A stretch of 64,000 nt of DNA from Bradyrhizobium sp. Rc3b (GTDB lineage Bacteria; Pseudomonadota; Alphaproteobacteria; Rhizobiales; Xanthobacteraceae). The stretch covers positions 252,723 to 316,722 of the forward strand of contig NZ_FOUS01000005.1 in the NCBI RefSeq assembly GCF_900114915.1, given 5' to 3'. Position 1 is the stretch's first letter, and each line of letters begins with the position of its first letter. The notes below the pieces were generated by a model. It did not search any database. It had not been told where the DNA came from and was given only the letters and a program-made list of their open reading frames with translations. Made by a program: the position numbers and the translations under genes. Positions 34,848 through 44,039 of this stretch are shown piece after piece.

Positions 34848-35168
34848 ATGGCAAAACAGGCAGCATCAGGAAGCGTCCGCGGCTCGCGCACCGGGCGGCC
34901 GATCATGGCGCTGCTGGACCTGCTCGGCCGGCGCTGGAGCCTGCGAATATTGTGGGAGTTGCGCGGCGAGCCCCTCACCTCCCGCGCATTGCGCACTGCC
35001 TGCGACGAGGCCTCACCGACCGTGCTGCAAGCGCGGCTGACGGAGTTGCGCGAGGCGGGGTTCGTGGAGCTGGGGGAAGGCGGAGGCTATGGGCTGACGC
35101 CGCTCGGGCGGGAATTGTGCGAGATGGTCATGCCGCTGCACCGGTTTGCGGAGAGGTGGAAGGGGTAG
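34848..35168 (+). CDS. HxlR family transcriptional regulator
   Basis: A 106-residue winged-helix protein: LLDLLGRRWSLRILWELRGEPLTSRALRTACDEASPTVLQARLTELREAGFVEL in short matching blocks, then GYGLTPLGREL, the typical HxlR wing and C-terminal helix. HxlR proteins dimerise and respond to redox or aldehyde signals, usually controlling a divergent oxidoreductase-like gene. The divergent CMD/AhpD-like gene is the likely target through the operator at 34788-34826. Confidence 0.92.
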   Translation: MAKQAASGSVRGSRTGRPIMALLDLLGRRWSLRILWELRGEPLTSRALRTACDEASPTVLQARLTELREAGFVELGEGGGYGLTPLGRELCEMVMPLHRFAERWKG

Positions 35169-35176
35169 CGCTTTTT

Positions 35177-35363
35177 CTTACCCTCCCCTGGAGGGGTCCG
35201 GGACGAGCGAAGCTCGCCCGTGGGTCGGCTCACATGGAGCGTAGCGAAATGTGAGACGGGGTGGGGTGACGGTCTCTCCACCGCGGCAGCGCCCGTGTTG
35301 AGAGATCACCCCACCCCGCTCGCGCTACGCGCGATCGACCCTCCCCCTCCAGGGGAGGGTAAG
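35177..35363. repeat. 187-bp palindromic MITE-like element
   Basis: Ends are perfect 18-bp inverted repeats (CTTACCCTCCCCTGGAGG at 35177-35194 and its complement at 35346-35363). Inside are nested inverted repeats (TCACAT...ATGTGA; GGGGTGGGGTGA...TCACCCCACCCC). Non-coding. The hairpin at 2206-2228 looks like the same ends joined without the interior. Confidence 0.8.
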
Positions 35364-35369
35364 AGACGG

Positions 35370-35813
35370 CTACGCCGCCGCCACGGTCAGGTTCGCACCG
35401 TCGACCTGCACCACCTTCACCCGCGTCCCCGCCGGCGTATCCGGACCTGCGACGCGCCACACGGTGTCGCCGATGCGCACGGTGCCGCTGCCGTCGATGA
35501 TCGGCTTCTCCAGGGTGAACTCGCGGCCGAGCAGTGCCTCGGTTCGCTTGTTGAGGAACGGGCTGGCGCTTGCTTCCGGCTTCGGCCGTGCAAGGCGGCG
35601 CCATATCGGCACGGCGGCGGCGGCAAACACCGCGAACATCACGAGCTGGATCTGCCACGATATGACGACGGTGAACGAGATCAGGCCGACGAGCAGCGCG
35701 GCGAGCCCGAGCCAGAACAGGAATATGCCCGGCGCCAGCACCTCCAGCGCCATCAGGATGAAGCCGAAGATGAGCCAATTCCAGCTGCCGAGCGATACGA
35801 ACATGTCGGTCAT
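35370..35813 (-). CDS. NfeD-like membrane protein
   Basis: A 147-residue protein: two or three hydrophobic segments (WNWLIFGFILMALEVLAPGIFLFWLG and following), then a soluble C-terminal OB-fold (LLGREFTLEKPIIDGSGTVRIGDTVWRVAGPDTPAGTRVKVV), the NfeD pattern. NfeD proteins pair with SPFH/stomatin-type proteins in membrane quality control. ATG 35813 was chosen since GGAAGG is 7 nt upstream. It lies 55 bp after the SPFH gene on the same strand. Confidence 0.9.
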   Translation of the reverse strand: MTDMFVSLGSWNWLIFGFILMALEVLAPGIFLFWLGLAALLVGLISFTVVISWQIQLVMFAVFAAAAVPIWRRLARPKPEASASPFLNKRTEALLGREFTLEKPIIDGSGTVRIGDTVWRVAGPDTPAGTRVKVVQVDGANLTVAAA

Positions 35814-35868
35814 GACACGACCTTCCATCATGGTGCATGCCCCCGTGCGGAGGGACATGCGCCGGTGA

Positions 35869-36873
35869 CTATCCCTGCCGCGGCGGCACCGCCGGCGGCG
35901 TGCTGCCTGTCGTCGGCACCGAGCCGGTGCGGCGCGCGGCGGCGGCTGCGGAGGCGGCGCTTTCGCCGAACGTTGCCTTTGCGATCTCGCCGATGCCGGC
36001 GAGCGAGCCCAGCATGGAGGTTGCTTCCATCGGCAGCATGATGATCTTCTGGTTCGGCGCGTCCGCGAACTGGCCGAACGCCTTGATATATTTGTCGGCG
36101 ATGAAATAGTTCAACGCGGCGACGTCGCCCTTGCCGATCGCTTCCGACACCGCCAGCGTCGCCTTGGCTTCGGCCTCGGCCAGACGCTCGCGCGCCTCGG
36201 CGTCGCGGAAGGCGGCCTCGCGGCGGCCTTCGGCCTGGAGGATCTGGCCCTGCTTGGCGCCCTCGGCGCGCAAAATCTCGGACTGGCGCTGGCCTTCGGC
36301 GGCGAGGATGTCGGCGCGCTTGACGCGCTCGGCCTTCATCTGCCGGCCCATGGCTTCGACGAGGTCGGCGGGCGGCACGATGTCCTTGATCTCGATGCGG
36401 TTGACCTTGACGCCCCAGGGCGACACCGCGGCGTCGACGACGCGCAGCAGGCGCTCGTTGATCTCGTCGCGGTGCGACAGCACCTGGTCGAGATCCATCG
36501 ATCCCATCACCGAACGGATGTTGGTCATGGTCAGGACCGTGATCGCCTGGGTCAGATTGGCGACCTCGTAGCTCGCCTTCGCGGCGTCGAATACCTGGTA
36601 GAAGGCAACGCCGTCCACCGTTACCGTGGCGTTGTCCTTGGTGATGACCTCCTGCTCGGGGATGTCGATCACCTGCTCCATCATGTTGATCTTGCGGCCG
36701 ACGCGATCGAAAGAGGGCACGATCAGATTGAGCCCGGGGCTCAGCGTCTGCGTGTATTTGCCGAACCGCTCGATGGTCCAGTCATAGCCCTGCGGCACCG
36801 TCTTCACGCCGGCAACCAGCGTGACGATGACGAGCAACACCAGAACAATCGCAAAAATGTCGAAACCGCTCAT
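35869..36873 (-). CDS. SPFH/Band 7 domain protein, QmcA type
   Basis: A 334-residue protein. An N-terminal transmembrane segment (IFAIVLVLLVIVTLVAG) is followed by TVPQGYDWTIERFGKYTQTLSPGLNLIVP and IDIPEQEVITKDNATVTVDGVAFYQV, the SPFH core, then a long Glu/Ala/Arg-rich coiled coil (QRQSEILRAEGAKQGQILQAEG). The C-terminal tail is Pro/Ala-rich. These proteins form oligomeric membrane scaffolds that interact with FtsH-type proteases. Operon with nfeD. Start ATG at 36873. Confidence 0.93.
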   Translation of the reverse strand: MSGFDIFAIVLVLLVIVTLVAGVKTVPQGYDWTIERFGKYTQTLSPGLNLIVPSFDRVGRKINMMEQVIDIPEQEVITKDNATVTVDGVAFYQVFDAAKASYEVANLTQAITVLTMTNIRSVMGSMDLDQVLSHRDEINERLLRVVDAAVSPWGVKVNRIEIKDIVPPADLVEAMGRQMKAERVKRADILAAEGQRQSEILRAEGAKQGQILQAEGRREAAFRDAEARERLAEAEAKATLAVSEAIGKGDVAALNYFIADKYIKAFGQFADAPNQKIIMLPMEATSMLGSLAGIGEIAKATFGESAASAAAAARRTGSVPTTGSTPPAVPPRQG

Positions 36874-37096
36874 ATTTCCTCCAAGGCAGGAAAAAGCTCC
36901 TTGCCGCGCCGTCATTGGTCGGGAGCGCAACCCTACCGGTTCAGCGGTCGCAATTCACGTCGGTATCGATCCAATTCTGCACAAGTCATCCAAACGGGGA
37001 AGGATCAAGATATGTATTTGTAGCGGGCCCTTGGAAGCGTGCAGCGGAAACCTAGCGGCGAAAATTAACGAATCTGAAGGCGCACGTTAGACGATT

Positions 37097-38074
37097 TCAT
37101 TCGATCACGTCATTCGCGAGGGCGATGAGGCCCGGGTGAAGTGTGACGCCGCACTCCCTAGCGGCCTTGAGGTTGACCGCTAGCTCGAACTTGGTGGGGT
37201 TCTGCACTGGCAGGTCGGCTGGCCGCGCGCCCTTCAGAATGCGGTCGATATAGTCCGCGGCGCGGCGGAGCTGCTCGGCGCTGTCTGTGCTGTAGGACAT
37301 CAGCCCGCCCTCCTCGACGAAGGTGCGGCTCCAGAACACCGCCGGCACGCGCGCCTGCGCGATCGCCGCCAGAAGCTGGCCGCGATTGGCCATGGTGAAG
37401 AAGTCCGGCAGGATCAGAAGGCCGCCGTCCCTCCGCGACGCCAGCGCTGCTATGGAGACGGCGTCATGCACCGGCGCGGGCTCGACCGTCACCTGAAGGG
37501 TCCGTGCGGCGTCCTCGATCGTGCGCAGCATCAGCGGCGCGAACGGGGCGGTGGCGGGATTGTAGACGACGAAGACGCGAGACACCTTTGGCGTGACCTG
37601 CGTCAGCATCTCCAGCCATTTGCCGGCCAACGGGCCGTCGTAATCGGTAAAGCCGGTGACGTTGCCGCCGGGATGCGCGAGGTTTTCGACAAAGCCCTGG
37701 CTGACGGGATCGGTGACGACGGCGAACACGATCGGGATCGTGGTGGTGCGCTGGCGCAGCTCCTCGACCGAAGGCGTGCCGACCGCCAGCAGGACGTCGG
37801 GCCTGAGCGCGATCAGCTCGTCGGCGAGCCGCGCGATGCGCGCGCGGTCCCCGCCACCACTGCGCCAGTCGATCTTGAGGTTGTCGCGCTCTTTCAGGCC
37901 ATGTCCGGCGAGCGCCTCGAGCAGGACCATGCTGCGCGTCTGGCCGATCGCATCATCGGCAGCCGTGACCGAGAGCACGCCAAGCCGACGTGCCGCGTTC
38001 GGTTGTTGCGCCAGGACTGGGACCGGCAGCGCCGCGATCATCCCAAGAAACGCCAGACACTCTCGGCGGTTCAT
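37097..38074 (-). CDS. ABC_sub_bind family periplasmic binding protein
   Basis: A 325-residue secreted protein: signal (ECLAFLGMIAALPVPVLA), RRLGVLSVTAADDA, DVLLAVGTPSVEELRQRTTTIPIVFAVVTDPVSQGFVENLAHPGGNVTGF in short blocks, and the closing NPTKFELAVNLKAA, the standard pattern of this orphan family in Bradyrhizobium. Ligand unknown, and no transport partners are nearby. It starts 10 bp after hemH on the same strand, so it may be co-transcribed with hemH. Confidence 0.9.
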   Translation of the reverse strand: MNRRECLAFLGMIAALPVPVLAQQPNAARRLGVLSVTAADDAIGQTRSMVLLEALAGHGLKERDNLKIDWRSGGGDRARIARLADELIALRPDVLLAVGTPSVEELRQRTTTIPIVFAVVTDPVSQGFVENLAHPGGNVTGFTDYDGPLAGKWLEMLTQVTPKVSRVFVVYNPATAPFAPLMLRTIEDAARTLQVTVEPAPVHDAVSIAALASRRDGGLLILPDFFTMANRGQLLAAIAQARVPAVFWSRTFVEEGGLMSYSTDSAEQLRRAADYIDRILKGARPADLPVQNPTKFELAVNLKAARECGVTLHPGLIALANDVIE

Positions 38075-38084
38075 GGGACGCCCA

Positions 38085-39122
38085 TCAGATCCAGCCCTGG
38101 AGCTCACGCAGCACCAGGGTGCGGATCACGTCCATGCCCGGGTCGCTGTCGTTGAGGCAGGGGATCGCAGAAAACTGCTCGCCACCATTGTGCTTGAAGA
38201 TCTCGGCGTTCTCCTGCGCGATCTCCTCGAGCGTCTCCAGGCAGTCGGCGGAAAAGCCCGGCGTCACCACCGCGAGGCGGCGCACGCCTTCCTTCGCGAG
38301 CCGCTCCATAGTCTTGTCGGTGTAAGGCTGGAGCCACTCGGCATTGCCGAAGCGCGACTGGAAGGTCAGCAGCAGTTTGGTCTCGTCCATGCCGAGCCGG
38401 CGACGCAGCGCTTCGGTGGTGGCGATGCAGTGCTGCTGATAGGGGTCGCCCTTGTCGACATAGGATTTCGGCATGCCGTGGAACGACGCCACGATCAGCT
38501 CCGGCTTGAAGGACAGGGTTGCCAGATGCGTCTCGATCGAGACGGCAAGCGCCTCGATATAGGCCGCATCCTCGTAATAAGGCGGCGTCACCCGCAGCGT
38601 CGGCTGGTTACGCAAACGGGCGAGCACGCGGAACACTTCGTCGCAGACCGTCGCCGAGGTCGAGGCGGAATATTGCGGATAGAGCGGGACCGCCAGGATG
38701 CGCTCGCAGCCTTTCGCGATCAGTGCGTCGATGCCCGACTTGATCGAGGGATTGCCGTAGCGCATCGCCCAGTCGACCACGACGTGGGCCCGGTCCGACA
38801 GGGCGGCGGCCAGCTTGTCGCTCTGCGACCGCGTGATGGTCTTCAGCGGCGACTCGTTCTTCTCGGTGTTCCAGATCTTCTGGTAGTCGAGCGCCTTGGT
38901 GCGGGGGCGGCTGCGCAGGATGATGCCGTTCAGCACGAACTTCCAGACCAGGCCCTGGTCCTCGATGACGCGGGCGTCCGAGAGGAACTCCTTCAGGTAG
39001 ACCCGCACGCCGGGCGCATCGGCCGTGTCGGGCGTTCCGAGATTGATCAGGAGCACGCCAGCGCGCGGCAAGGCGGATTGGGCGGCCGGTCTCGCGGCCT
39101 CGATGGGGACGACACTGGTCAT
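38085..39122 (-). CDS. hemH: ferrochelatase
   Basis: A 345-residue enzyme inserting Fe(II) into protoporphyrin IX, the last step of haem synthesis. It has GVLLINLGTPDTADAPGVRVYLKEFLSD, the PLYPQYSASTSATVCDEVF block, FHGMPKSYVDKGDPY containing the active-site His, and CLETLEEIAQENAEIFKHNGGE near the C-terminus. Start ATG 39122 gives MTSVVPIEAARP; upstream in-frame sequence overlaps the divergent MAPEG start and is not family-like. Confidence 0.95.
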   Translation of the reverse strand: MTSVVPIEAARPAAQSALPRAGVLLINLGTPDTADAPGVRVYLKEFLSDARVIEDQGLVWKFVLNGIILRSRPRTKALDYQKIWNTEKNESPLKTITRSQSDKLAAALSDRAHVVVDWAMRYGNPSIKSGIDALIAKGCERILAVPLYPQYSASTSATVCDEVFRVLARLRNQPTLRVTPPYYEDAAYIEALAVSIETHLATLSFKPELIVASFHGMPKSYVDKGDPYQQHCIATTEALRRRLGMDETKLLLTFQSRFGNAEWLQPYTDKTMERLAKEGVRRLAVVTPGFSADCLETLEEIAQENAEIFKHNGGEQFSAIPCLNDSDPGMDVIRTLVLRELQGWI

Positions 39123-39205
39123 GGCTCTGTGGGTCGCGCGTTGGTCCGAACTTGTCAAGATGAGGCCGGTTTCGCTAGGGTCGCACCCAGGCAGGGGAGG
39201 CAAAG

Positions 39206-39604
39206 ATGACACTCGCGGAATGGTGCGTCTTTGGAGCGCTGCTGCTCTATCTGTCGACGATCGGCTCGATCAAATGGATCAGGTTTCGCCGCTTCGACAA
39301 TTCCCGGCCACGCGACCCCGCCTTCTACGAGGACGCGCTCTCGCAGCGCGCGCTCGGCGCGCACCAGAACGGCATCGAGACCTTCCCGTTCTTCGCCTTC
39401 GCGGTGCTGCTCGCCGAATTCAGGGATTCGCCGCAGCGGCTGATCGACGAGCTCGCGGCCCTCTTCCTCATCGTGCGCCTTGCCTATGTGCTGACCTATC
39501 TCGGCAACCGCCCGACGCTGCGCTCGATCCTCTGGAGCATCGGCTTTGCGATCAATCTTGGGATCTTCTTCATGCCGGCGCTGAAGCGGTTTCTGCCGGT
39601 GTGA
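39206..39604 (+). CDS. MAPEG family membrane protein
   Basis: A 132-residue protein with four hydrophobic segments and the loop ALGAHQNGIETFPFFAFAVLLAE, the MAPEG pattern (AHxNxxE, FPFFA). MAPEG proteins in bacteria are of unclear function; eukaryotic relatives conjugate glutathione or make eicosanoids. Length normal. Divergent from hemH. Confidence 0.9.
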   Translation: MTLAEWCVFGALLLYLSTIGSIKWIRFRRFDNSRPRDPAFYEDALSQRALGAHQNGIETFPFFAFAVLLAEFRDSPQRLIDELAALFLIVRLAYVLTYLGNRPTLRSILWSIGFAINLGIFFMPALKRFLPV

Positions 39605-39615
39605 GGTTTGCGACC

Positions 39616-39698
39616 GTAGCCCGGATGGAGCAAAGCGTAATCCGGGGTCTTTCCACGGCGGCACTGTCCCGGATTGCGCTGCGCGCCAGCCGGGCTAC
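39616..39698. repeat. intergenic palindromic repeat, GTAGCCCGG family
   Basis: Arms GTAGCCCGGATGGAGC and GCGCCAGCCGGGCTAC, with an inner CCGGATTGCGC copy. It belongs to the same family as 7531-7562. It lies between convergent genes. Confidence 0.75.
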
Positions 39699-39709
39699 GA
39701 GACCTTCGC

Positions 39710-40813
39710 CTAGAAACACGTCGTCCGCTCGGCCGCGATGTAGCCGAACAACAGGCCCGCGCCAAACAGCAGCACGACGCCAGCAGCCGCGAATTCGATG
39801 CCGCGCATGAACAGCGCGCCGCCGCCGTCGCGCCCTGCGCTGAGGCGGGCGGCGATGTCCTTGGCGGAGACGGCGACGACCGCGATGGCCGCGACCGTGA
39901 TCGCGGTGCCTAATCCCATCAGGAAGGTGGCGGCGATGCCGGCCCAGAACAGGCCCTGGGCGAGCGCGAACACCAGCACCAGGATCGCGCCCGAACAGGG
40001 GCGGATGCCGACGGTCAGGATCGCAGCGAAGCCGCGCCGCCAGCCACCGGGGCCGGCGAGCTCGCTCGGCGTGGGGCCATGGGAATGACCGCAATGCTCG
40101 TCATGGACGTGGTCATGCCCGTGGTGGGCATGATCATAACCGTGATCGTGATGATCGTGGGCATCGTGATGATGGTGATGACCGTGATCGTGATGATGCG
40201 GCACGCCGGCGATCGCCGGCACCGGCTGGGCCGCCTGCAGCGCCCGGATGAAAATGCGGCCCTTGACCCAGACGAGGCGCAGCCCGAACAGCGCGATCAG
40301 GGCGTAACTCGCGATCTCGATCGCCCCTTCCGCCTTGCACATGGTCTTGGCCGTCGCATTCAGCACCCAGGCAGAAATGCCGACGATGAGGATCGCCACC
40401 AGCGACTGCATCAGCGCCGAGGCGAACGACAGCGCGATGCCGCGCCGCGCGGTCTCGCGGTTGGCGACGAGATAGGAGGCGATCACTGCCTTGCCGTGGC
40501 CGGGGCCGGCGGCGTGGAAGATGCCGTAGGCAAACGAGATGAAGAGCAGCGTCCACACCGCCGAGCCGTCGGACTTGGCGGCGCGAATGGTTGCCGACAT
40601 CTGGCGATAGAATTCCGACTGTTTGGCCAGCAGCCAGCCGATGAGGCCGCTGGCCTCGGGCTGGGCCGCCTGCGCCGGGCGCGGCGCGCCAAAGGGATTT
40701 TGCGCGAAGACATCGTGAAGCGCCGCATCAGCCACGCCCATGACGAGGAAGACGGCGGCGCAGACAAGAAGCCCGCAGGCGAGCGGAGAGCGAAGACGGC
40801 CGATCAAGGGCAA
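39710..40813 (-). CDS. nickel/cobalt transporter of the NicO/RcnA family with His-rich loop
   Basis: A 367-residue inner-membrane protein with ~7 hydrophobic segments. FAYGIFHAAGPGHGKAVIASYLV contains the HAxGPGHGK motif of the family, and GIRPCSGAILVLVFALAQGLF is the matching second-half motif. Between them is a ~45-residue cytoplasmic loop very rich in His and Asp (dozens of HD/HH pairs), the usual metal-capturing loop. Probably exports or imports Ni/Co. Overlaps the DUF1007 gene by 10 bp, so the two are translationally coupled. Confidence 0.92.
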   Translation of the reverse strand: MPLIGRLRSPLACGLLVCAAVFLVMGVADAALHDVFAQNPFGAPRPAQAAQPEASGLIGWLLAKQSEFYRQMSATIRAAKSDGSAVWTLLFISFAYGIFHAAGPGHGKAVIASYLVANRETARRGIALSFASALMQSLVAILIVGISAWVLNATAKTMCKAEGAIEIASYALIALFGLRLVWVKGRIFIRALQAAQPVPAIAGVPHHHDHGHHHHHDAHDHHDHGYDHAHHGHDHVHDEHCGHSHGPTPSELAGPGGWRRGFAAILTVGIRPCSGAILVLVFALAQGLFWAGIAATFLMGLGTAITVAAIAVVAVSAKDIAARLSAGRDGGGALFMRGIEFAAAGVVLLFGAGLLFGYIAAERTTCF

Positions 40814-41442
40814 TCCACCGTGATCTTGTTGGCGAACATCATGCCGAAATTCGAGTTCTCGCCGTTCATGAAGGTCTGCTCGTTGAGCTTCTGCGCGCTC
40901 GCGGTGCCGTCGCTCGGGCGCTCCAGCTTCATCTGGCAGCCGGCGGGCGCGCCCACCAGTTTCACCGGGCTCTCCTTGGCCATCTGGAAGTCGATGAAGA
41001 AAGAGCGGTCGAACACTTCGAGCACCAGCTGCTTGGACTTGACCGGGTTCTTCAGCGGCAGCGTGAAGTGCAGGGTCAGGACCGTATCCTTGTAGTCGAG
41101 GAAATAGTCGACCGGCTCCTGGAATCGCTCCTTCTTGCCGTCCGCTCGCGCGAAGGTGAAGTAGGCGTATTCCTTGAGCGACTCGACGTTGGTCTGCGCC
41201 AGCGGCCCAAGCTCCTCGCGCGTATAGGCGCCCTTGGTCTTGCTCTCGAGCCCCTGCACCGCATAGGACGAGAACATGTCATCAAACGTCCAGGCGTGGC
41301 GGACGCCGGTGATGGAGCCGTCGGCCGCGTAGAGCAGCTCGCTGGTCGCGGTGATCCAGACATGCGGATGGGCCTGCGCCGTGCCTGCCGCGAGCGACAG
41401 GCCGGCGGCAAGCAGCGATCCGAACAGGGCGCGCATGCCCAT
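40804..41442 (-). CDS. DUF1007 family periplasmic protein
   Basis: A 212-residue secreted protein: signal (LFGSLLAAGLSLAAGTAQA), then HPHVWITATSELLY, the invariant DUF1007 opening with the probable metal-binding HPH right at the mature N-terminus, and HAWTFDDMFSSYAVQGLES. DUF1007 proteins almost always accompany NicO-type transporters, as here, and are thought to deliver or sense the metal. Starts at the stop of the M3 peptidase gene (1-bp overlap). Confidence 0.92.
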   Translation of the reverse strand: MGMRALFGSLLAAGLSLAAGTAQAHPHVWITATSELLYAADGSITGVRHAWTFDDMFSSYAVQGLESKTKGAYTREELGPLAQTNVESLKEYAYFTFARADGKKERFQEPVDYFLDYKDTVLTLHFTLPLKNPVKSKQLVLEVFDRSFFIDFQMAKESPVKLVGAPAGCQMKLERPSDGTASAQKLNEQTFMNGENSNFGMMFANKITVDCP

Positions 41443-43526
41443 CAGGCCGCCTTCGCGTCATCGAGCAGGCCGCGCCGGCGCAGCAGCGCGTCGGGCTCCG
41501 GCGGGCGGCCGCGGAACGCCTCATAGGCGGCCTCGGGATCGACCGATCCGCCCGAGGCGTAGATGTCGTCGTGCAGGCGCTTGGCGACGGCGGGGTCGAA
41601 GATGTCACCGGCCTCCTCGAAGGCGCCGAAGGCGTCGGCGTCCATCACCTCCGACCACATGTAACTGTAATAGCCGGCGGCATAATGGTCGCCGGTGAAG
41701 ATGTGACCGAACTGGGTGGGCCGGTGACGCAGCGCGATCTCCTCGGGCATGCCGATCTTCTCCAGCTCCTTCTTTTCGAAGGCGCGGACATCCTGCGCCG
41801 CTTCGGCCGGCTGGGTGTGGAATTCGAGATCGACCAGGGCCGAGGAGACGAATTCGACCGTGGCAAAGCCCTGGTTGAATTTTCGCGCGGCCAGGAACCG
41901 CTGCAACAGCTCGTCCGGCAGCGGCTCGCCGGTCTGGTAGTGGCGGGCGAACTTCTGCAGCACCTCGGGCCGCTCCTGCCAGTGCTCGTAGAGCTGCGAC
42001 GGCAGCTCGACGAAATCGGTGAACACGGAGGTGCCCGACAGCGACGGATAGGTCACGTTGGAGAGCATGCCGTGCAGGCCGTGGCCGAACTCGTGGAACA
42101 GGGTGCGGGCATCGTCGGGCGACAGCAGCGAAGGCTCGCCGCCGGCGCCCTTGGCAAAATTGCAAATATTGAGAACCAGCGGCGCAACATCGCCGTCGAG
42201 CTTCTGCTGGTCGCGCAGCGAGGTCATCCAGGCGCCGGAGCGCTTCGACGGCCGGGCGAAGTAGTCGCCATAGAACAGCGCCTTGTGCTTGCCGTCGGGG
42301 CCCTTGACCTCCCAGACCCGGACGTCGGGATGCCAGACCGGAACGTCCTTGCGCTCCTTGAAGGTGATACCGAACAGGCGCGTGGCGCAGTCGAAGGCGG
42401 CGGCGATCATCTGGTCGAGCGACAGATACGGCTTGATCGCGGCATCGTCGAAATTGGCGCGCTGAAGGCGCAGCTTCTCGGCGTAGAAGCGCCAGTCCCA
42501 GGGAGCGAGCTTGAAATTGCCGCCCTCTTCCGTGATCAGCGCCTGCATGTCGTCGCGGTCGGCGAGCGCCCGCGCTCTGGCCGGCTTCCAGACCCGCTCC
42601 AAAAGGCTCCGGACCGCATCCGGCGTCTTGGCCATGGAGTCCTCCAGCCGGTAAGCGGCGAAGGTCGGATAGCCCAGCAGCTTGGCGCTCTCTTCACGCA
42701 GCTTGAGGACCTCGACGATGGTTCCATTGTTGTCGTTGGCATTGCCGTTGTCGCCCCGCGCGGTGAAAGCCTTGTAGACCTTCTCGCGCAGATCACGCCG
42801 GGCGGAGCTCTTCAGGAACTGTTCGACTGAGGAGCGCGACAGCGTGACGATGGCCTTGCCTTCCATGCCGCGCTCTTCTGCCGCAGCCTTGGCGCTGGCG
42901 ACGAAGCTCTCCGGCAGGCCCTGGCGGTCGGCCTCTCCCAGCTCCATGACCCAGTCTTGCTCATCGCCGAGCAGATGATGGCTGAAGCTGGTGCCGAGTT
43001 GGGCGAGCCGCTCGTTGATCTCCGCCATCCGCATCTTGGCCTCCTCGGAGAGGCCGGCGCCGGCGCGGTGGAAGCGGGTGTAGGTGCGCTCCAGCAGGCG
43101 AAGCTGCTCCGGAGCCAGGTCCAGATTGGCGCGGTTCTCGTGCAGCTGGGCGATGCGGCCGAACAGCACGGCGTTCATCATGATCGGATTCCAGTGCCGT
43201 GCCATCCGCAGGGAGACCTCCTTGTCGATCTCCAGGATGGCCGGGTTGGAATGCGCCGAGACGAGGTCGTAGAACACGGCCGCCACCTTGCTCAGCAGCT
43301 TGCCCGAGCGCTCCAGCGCCGTGATGGTGTTAGCGAAGTCGACCGCCGCCGGATCGTTGGTGATCGCCGCGATCTCGGCGGAGTGGTCGGCGAAGGCCTG
43401 CTCGAAGGCCGGCAGGAAGTGCTCGGGCTTGATCTCGTCGAACGGCGGGGTCGCAAACGGCGTCACCCAGGCCTTCAGCAGCGGGTTGGTCTCGGAGTCC
43501 GTAATTTGGCGGGGTTCTGACATCAC
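41442..43526 (-). CDS. M3 family zinc metallopeptidase (oligopeptidase A/Dcp type)
   Basis: A 694-residue cytoplasmic peptidase. The zinc site HEFGHGLH has His478, Glu479 and His482; the downstream Glu ligand would lie in the ELPSQLYEHW block. It opens NPLLKAWVTPFATPPFDEIKPEHFLPAFEQAF, typical of the PrlC/Dcp branch. These enzymes degrade short peptides left by proteases and signal-peptide cleavage. It is the first gene of an operon with DUF1007 and NicO genes; the metal-transport association may be only transcriptional. Confidence 0.93.
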   Translation of the reverse strand: MMSEPRQITDSETNPLLKAWVTPFATPPFDEIKPEHFLPAFEQAFADHSAEIAAITNDPAAVDFANTITALERSGKLLSKVAAVFYDLVSAHSNPAILEIDKEVSLRMARHWNPIMMNAVLFGRIAQLHENRANLDLAPEQLRLLERTYTRFHRAGAGLSEEAKMRMAEINERLAQLGTSFSHHLLGDEQDWVMELGEADRQGLPESFVASAKAAAEERGMEGKAIVTLSRSSVEQFLKSSARRDLREKVYKAFTARGDNGNANDNNGTIVEVLKLREESAKLLGYPTFAAYRLEDSMAKTPDAVRSLLERVWKPARARALADRDDMQALITEEGGNFKLAPWDWRFYAEKLRLQRANFDDAAIKPYLSLDQMIAAAFDCATRLFGITFKERKDVPVWHPDVRVWEVKGPDGKHKALFYGDYFARPSKRSGAWMTSLRDQQKLDGDVAPLVLNICNFAKGAGGEPSLLSPDDARTLFHEFGHGLHGMLSNVTYPSLSGTSVFTDFVELPSQLYEHWQERPEVLQKFARHYQTGEPLPDELLQRFLAARKFNQGFATVEFVSSALVDLEFHTQPAEAAQDVRAFEKKELEKIGMPEEIALRHRPTQFGHIFTGDHYAAGYYSYMWSEVMDADAFGAFEEAGDIFDPAVAKRLHDDIYASGGSVDPEAAYEAFRGRPPEPDALLRRRGLLDDAKAA

Positions 43527-43661
43527 AAGTCCCGATTTCGTGGCTCAATTGTTGCGGCCAGCTATAGCACGCGATAGGGCTTTTTTGGGCCATTTGCCCT
43601 TGCTCCCGGCCGCCTTTTCGGGGAGATTGCGGCCCTCGACAGACTAGGGATCCCTGAGCTC

Positions 43662-43916
43662 ATGAACGCGCCTTCCTCCTCGTCCCGTCAGATCGCCTGG
43701 CCAAGCGTCATCACCGTCATCAGCGCCGCCATCCTGATCGGTGCGGAGGTGTTCGGCGCGGCCTTCGCCGGCGGCTGGGCGCTCGCGATCCTGTTCGGCC
43801 TCGGCGACCAGGGCACGCACATCCTGCAGGCCGTGCTGTTCGCGCTCGGTGTGCTCGTGATGACCGCGTTCATCCGCGCGGCCCAGCGTGTCGAGCCCTT
43901 CACGAAGCGCCGCTGA
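43662..43916 (+). CDS. small two-helix membrane protein
   Basis: An 84-residue hypothetical protein with two transmembrane segments (WPSVITVISAAILIGAEVFGAAFAGGWALA region and HILQAVLFALGVLVMTAFI) and a basic C-terminus (RVEPFTKRR). Start ATG 43662. Function unknown. Divergent from the M3 peptidase. Confidence 0.65.
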   Translation: MNAPSSSSRQIAWPSVITVISAAILIGAEVFGAAFAGGWALAILFGLGDQGTHILQAVLFALGVLVMTAFIRAAQRVEPFTKRR

Positions 43917-44039
43917 CGCTTCTCGCGCGCGAGAGACGCGCGCGCTGCCGCAGAAAACTTAACGCGTGTTCATCTTCCGCGTCGCTCGCGCAACACCGCG
44001 CAAGCAGATGTTAGGCAATTCTGTTCTCAGCCTAAAAAA

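Noticed and set aside
39790..41095. Plus-strand frame over the NicO and DUF1007 genes containing many Met/Val repeats
   Set aside because: It is the complement of the His-rich loop codons; the sense proteins on the minus strand are clear.
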